A DNA stretch of 6,100 nt from Bacteroidota bacterium (GTDB lineage: Bacteria; Bacteroidota; Ignavibacteria; UBA10030; SZUA-254): positions 1-6,100 of the forward strand of contig SCUC01000618.1 in the NCBI GenBank assembly GCA_004322375.1, written 5' to 3'. Below are positions 4,432 to 6,100 of the stretch, in pieces; the stretch's first letter is position 1, and each line of letters opens with the position of its first letter. A program made the translations under genes and the position numbers. The notes under the pieces are model-generated. The model saw only the letters and a list, made by a program, of their open reading frames with translations. It was not told where the DNA came from and did not search any database.

Positions 4432-6100
4432 ATGAAATCATATCTACGTACAATTCTTGTCGTCGCAGCCTTTTTTGGTGTTCGTACGACGATGTATTCA
4501 CAAACATATAACGTTTACTTCGGAGACATTCACTCTCATTCATGGTACTCAGACGGCAACCAGGACCAAAACCCAAGCACCTATACTAAGCCTGTAGCAA
4601 GAAGCATCACATATGCGAAAAGCAGTCCGAGCATGCACTTCCTCGGCATTAGCGACCACAATCATGTTGATGGCGGTTTTCCTATGACACTTAATTTGTG
4701 GAGAAGCGGTCATCTCGAAGCTGATTCTGTTAATCAGGATGGGACGTTTGTAGGGTTATATGGTCAGGAGTGGGGAACGACAGCATCAGGCGGCGGACAT
4801 TCTTTGATTTATGGAACAGATAAACTGTTCGGCTGGAATCCGGGCATCTATGATGTCTATGTGCCGAAAAACGATTTTGCACGCTTGATAGACTCGGTGA
4901 AAAAGTATAACGGCTTTATTTACCTTGCTCATCCTCAGTCTGACGATTTTGACGGACTCTTTACAGGTGCGTATAACGCTCTCTGGGATAGTGTCGTAGT
5001 GGGAACTGCAATGAAAAACGGTCCCTCAACATCAACAAACACTACGGAGACTAATCCTTCCAGCACGGACTACACTGACCGTTACAACGATTTGCTGAAA
5101 AAAGGGTATCACGTTGCGCCTTGCGCGAATCAGGATAACCATAACACAACATTTGGGAGAGCAAACCAGCAGCGAACCGCGGTGCTCGCAACATCATTGA
5201 CAAAAGCGAATATTCTCGATGCGTTGAAGAACAGACGCGCGTATGCAACGGAAGACCATAATCTTCAAGTAAAATTTGAAGTAGGTTCCCATCAGATGGG
5301 AGAAATTTTTACCGTCAGCGATACAATAAAATTTAGAATTAAGGTGACAGATGCCGGGGAATCATTTAGCACAATCGAGTTAAGGTATGGGGTACCGGGT
5401 TCCGGTTCTGTTCCAACAGTGTTAGCGTCTGCTTCAAGCCGGGATTCATTGGTTTATTCGCGAGTGCAGCCGGTAAACACAACCTATTATTATTATGCTT
5501 ATGTCAGAGAAGCGGATGGACAGGAAGCATGGAGCGCCCCGATGTGGATCAATGTTGTATCCGGAACGCTACCCGGAAGCTTCGCACTTTCATCGCCATC
5601 GAATAGTTCAACAAACCAGGGAGTAACCGGGACATTAAACTGGCAGACATCTTCCGATGCAACGCAATATGACGTCTATCTGGGAACGACGAATCCACCT
5701 ACCACGCTTGTTAGTCAGAATCAGGTAGGAACATCGTATAATTATTCAGGACTGCTTAATGGTACAGCGTACTATTGGAAAGTAGTCGCTAAGAATGGTG
5801 CCGGTTCTACCACTGCCACTGCCGCTCCCTGGAGCTTTACAACGTCGCTAGCCGCGCCGGGAGCTTTTGCTCAAGTGTTACCGGGTGATGCGGCAATTGA
5901 ACAACCTCTCGATGGAATATTAAAGTGGCGGCGCTCAACAAATGCTACGAGCTATGACGTTTACTTTGACACATTAAATCCACCGGTAACTGTTGTCAGC
6001 AATGACCAAACGGATACAACATATTCGTACAGTGGATTATCAGTCAACGGGGTTTATTATTGGAAGGTCATTGCAAAGAACGAGACCAATACAACCGCGG
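4432..6100 (+). CDS. Secreted PHP-domain (CehA/McbA-type) metallohydrolase with fibronectin-like repeats, 3' truncated by window
   Basis: Open from ATG 4432 to the right edge (556 codons seen, no stop). A signal peptide occupies about residues 1-23 (K2, R6, hydrophobic core, ending MYSQ). The PHP domain follows at about 28-275. Its likely metal ligands are H34 and H36 (GDIHSHSWYSDG) with D41, D75-H76 (GISDHNH), E113 (GQEWG), H123 (GGGHSLIYG), H167 (LAHPQS) and D235/H237 (NQDNHN). This pattern fits CehA/McbA-type hydrolases, which cleave esters, carbamates or phosphoesters; the substrate is unknown. A beta-rich linker (278-376) leads into two fibronectin III-like repeats, 381-475 and 476 onward, 95 residues apart, both with YDVY-NPP and YYWKV-AKN. 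Such repeats are usual in exported, often cell-surface proteins of the Bacteroidota/Ignavibacteriota; a sorting domain may lie beyond the window. An in-frame TAA at 4411-4413 supports this start. The gene stands alone after a 514-base gap. Confidence 0.9.
   Translation, partial: MKSYLRTILVVAAFFGVRTTMYSQTYNVYFGDIHSHSWYSDGNQDQNPSTYTKPVARSITYAKSSPSMHFLGISDHNHVDGGFPMTLNLWRSGHLEADSVNQDGTFVGLYGQEWGTTASGGGHSLIYGTDKLFGWNPGIYDVYVPKNDFARLIDSVKKYNGFIYLAHPQSDDFDGLFTGAYNALWDSVVVGTAMKNGPSTSTNTTETNPSSTDYTDRYNDLLKKGYHVAPCANQDNHNTTFGRANQQRTAVLATSLTKANILDALKNRRAYATEDHNLQVKFEVGSHQMGEIFTVSDTIKFRIKVTDAGESFSTIELRYGVPGSGSVPTVLASASSRDSLVYSRVQPVNTTYYYYAYVREADGQEAWSAPMWINVVSGTLPGSFALSSPSNSSTNQGVTGTLNWQTSSDATQYDVYLGTTNPPTTLVSQNQVGTSYNYSGLLNGTAYYWKVVAKNGAGSTTATAAPWSFTTSLAAPGAFAQVLPGDAAIEQPLDGILKWRRSTNATSYDVYFDTLNPPVTVVSNDQTDTTYSYSGLSVNGVYYWKVIAKNETNTTA
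5572..6100 (+). repeat. Tandem fibronectin III-like domain repeat, 285-bp period
   Basis: Unit 1 spans 5572-5856 and unit 2 starts at 5857. TATGACGT at 5668 recurs at 5953, giving an exact 285-base (95-codon) offset. Shared peptide marks are PG-F at the unit start, L-W, YDVY, NPP, YSGL and YYWKV-AKN. The DNA has diverged considerably, so this is an old domain duplication rather than a recent repeat. Unit 2 is cut by the window edge. Confidence 0.85.

Noticed and set aside
4277..4576. 99-codon minus-strand frame over the PHP gene start and leader
   Set aside because: It overlaps the signal peptide and first metal motif of the PHP gene and shows no recognisable domain.
5051..5248. 65-codon minus-strand frame inside the PHP gene
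   Set aside because: It is fully antisense to the conserved PHP region that contains the NQDNHN motif.

Overview
The window is a moderately AT-rich, gene-sparse piece of bacterial chromosome with five genes, all on the + strand. They are separated by long non-coding gaps rather than packed into an operon. Three of the five products have N-terminal signal peptides, two of which end in A-Q. The last product is a secreted metallohydrolase with fibronectin-type repeats of the kind common in the Bacteroidota/Ignavibacteriota (FCB) group. Obvious Shine-Dalgarno sequences are mostly absent, which also fits that group. This placement is an inference from style, not from a marker gene.

Layout. Positions 1-564 are non-coding and hold a 186-bp nested inverted-repeat (MITE-like) element at 131-316, further copies of its end motif, and short-period repeats. 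Then follow tag (DNA-3-methyladenine glycosylase I, 565-1170), an NAPE-PLD-like metallo-beta-lactamase-fold hydrolase (1399-2190), a secreted glycerophosphodiester phosphodiesterase starting at TTG (2318-3139), a secreted DinB-fold protein (3363-3917), a 514-bp gap, and the 5' part of a secreted PHP-domain (CehA/McbA-type) metallohydrolase with fibronectin-like repeats. That last gene runs off the right edge (4432-6100+). The genes have no shared pathway: DNA repair, phosphodiester hydrolysis and unknown hydrolases. Nothing suggests co-transcription.

The striking property lies between the genes. Nearly every gap contains degenerate tandem arrays with an exact period of 7 nt (or 8 nt in two places), each built from a different word: GAGCAAA, AAGAACC/AAGTACA, AATGACN, AACTTGA, GATAYRN, TTATTNG, AACTGGA, ATTGTCA, and octads TGGATTGT and GAGTAGTG/GAGCAGAG. 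Substitutions are frequent, but the phase is hardly ever broken by an indel. The arrays run into the genes. The start codons of the glycosylase, the MBL-fold hydrolase and the phosphodiesterase lie inside or at the edge of arrays. The 3' ends of the glycosylase and the MBL hydrolase are written in array sequence, and a further array begins at the stop codon of the phosphodiesterase. The glycosylase is bracketed on both sides by the same GAGCAAA word. Cyanobacterial heptanucleotide STRR repeats are the closest phenomenon I know of; the variety of words and the fit to gene edges deserve attention.

Secondary points of interest are a possible structured leader at 4274-4358 before the PHP gene, an 18-bp AT-rich palindrome at 4132-4149, and a composite repeat present in inverted orientation near the left end and at 4073-4158.
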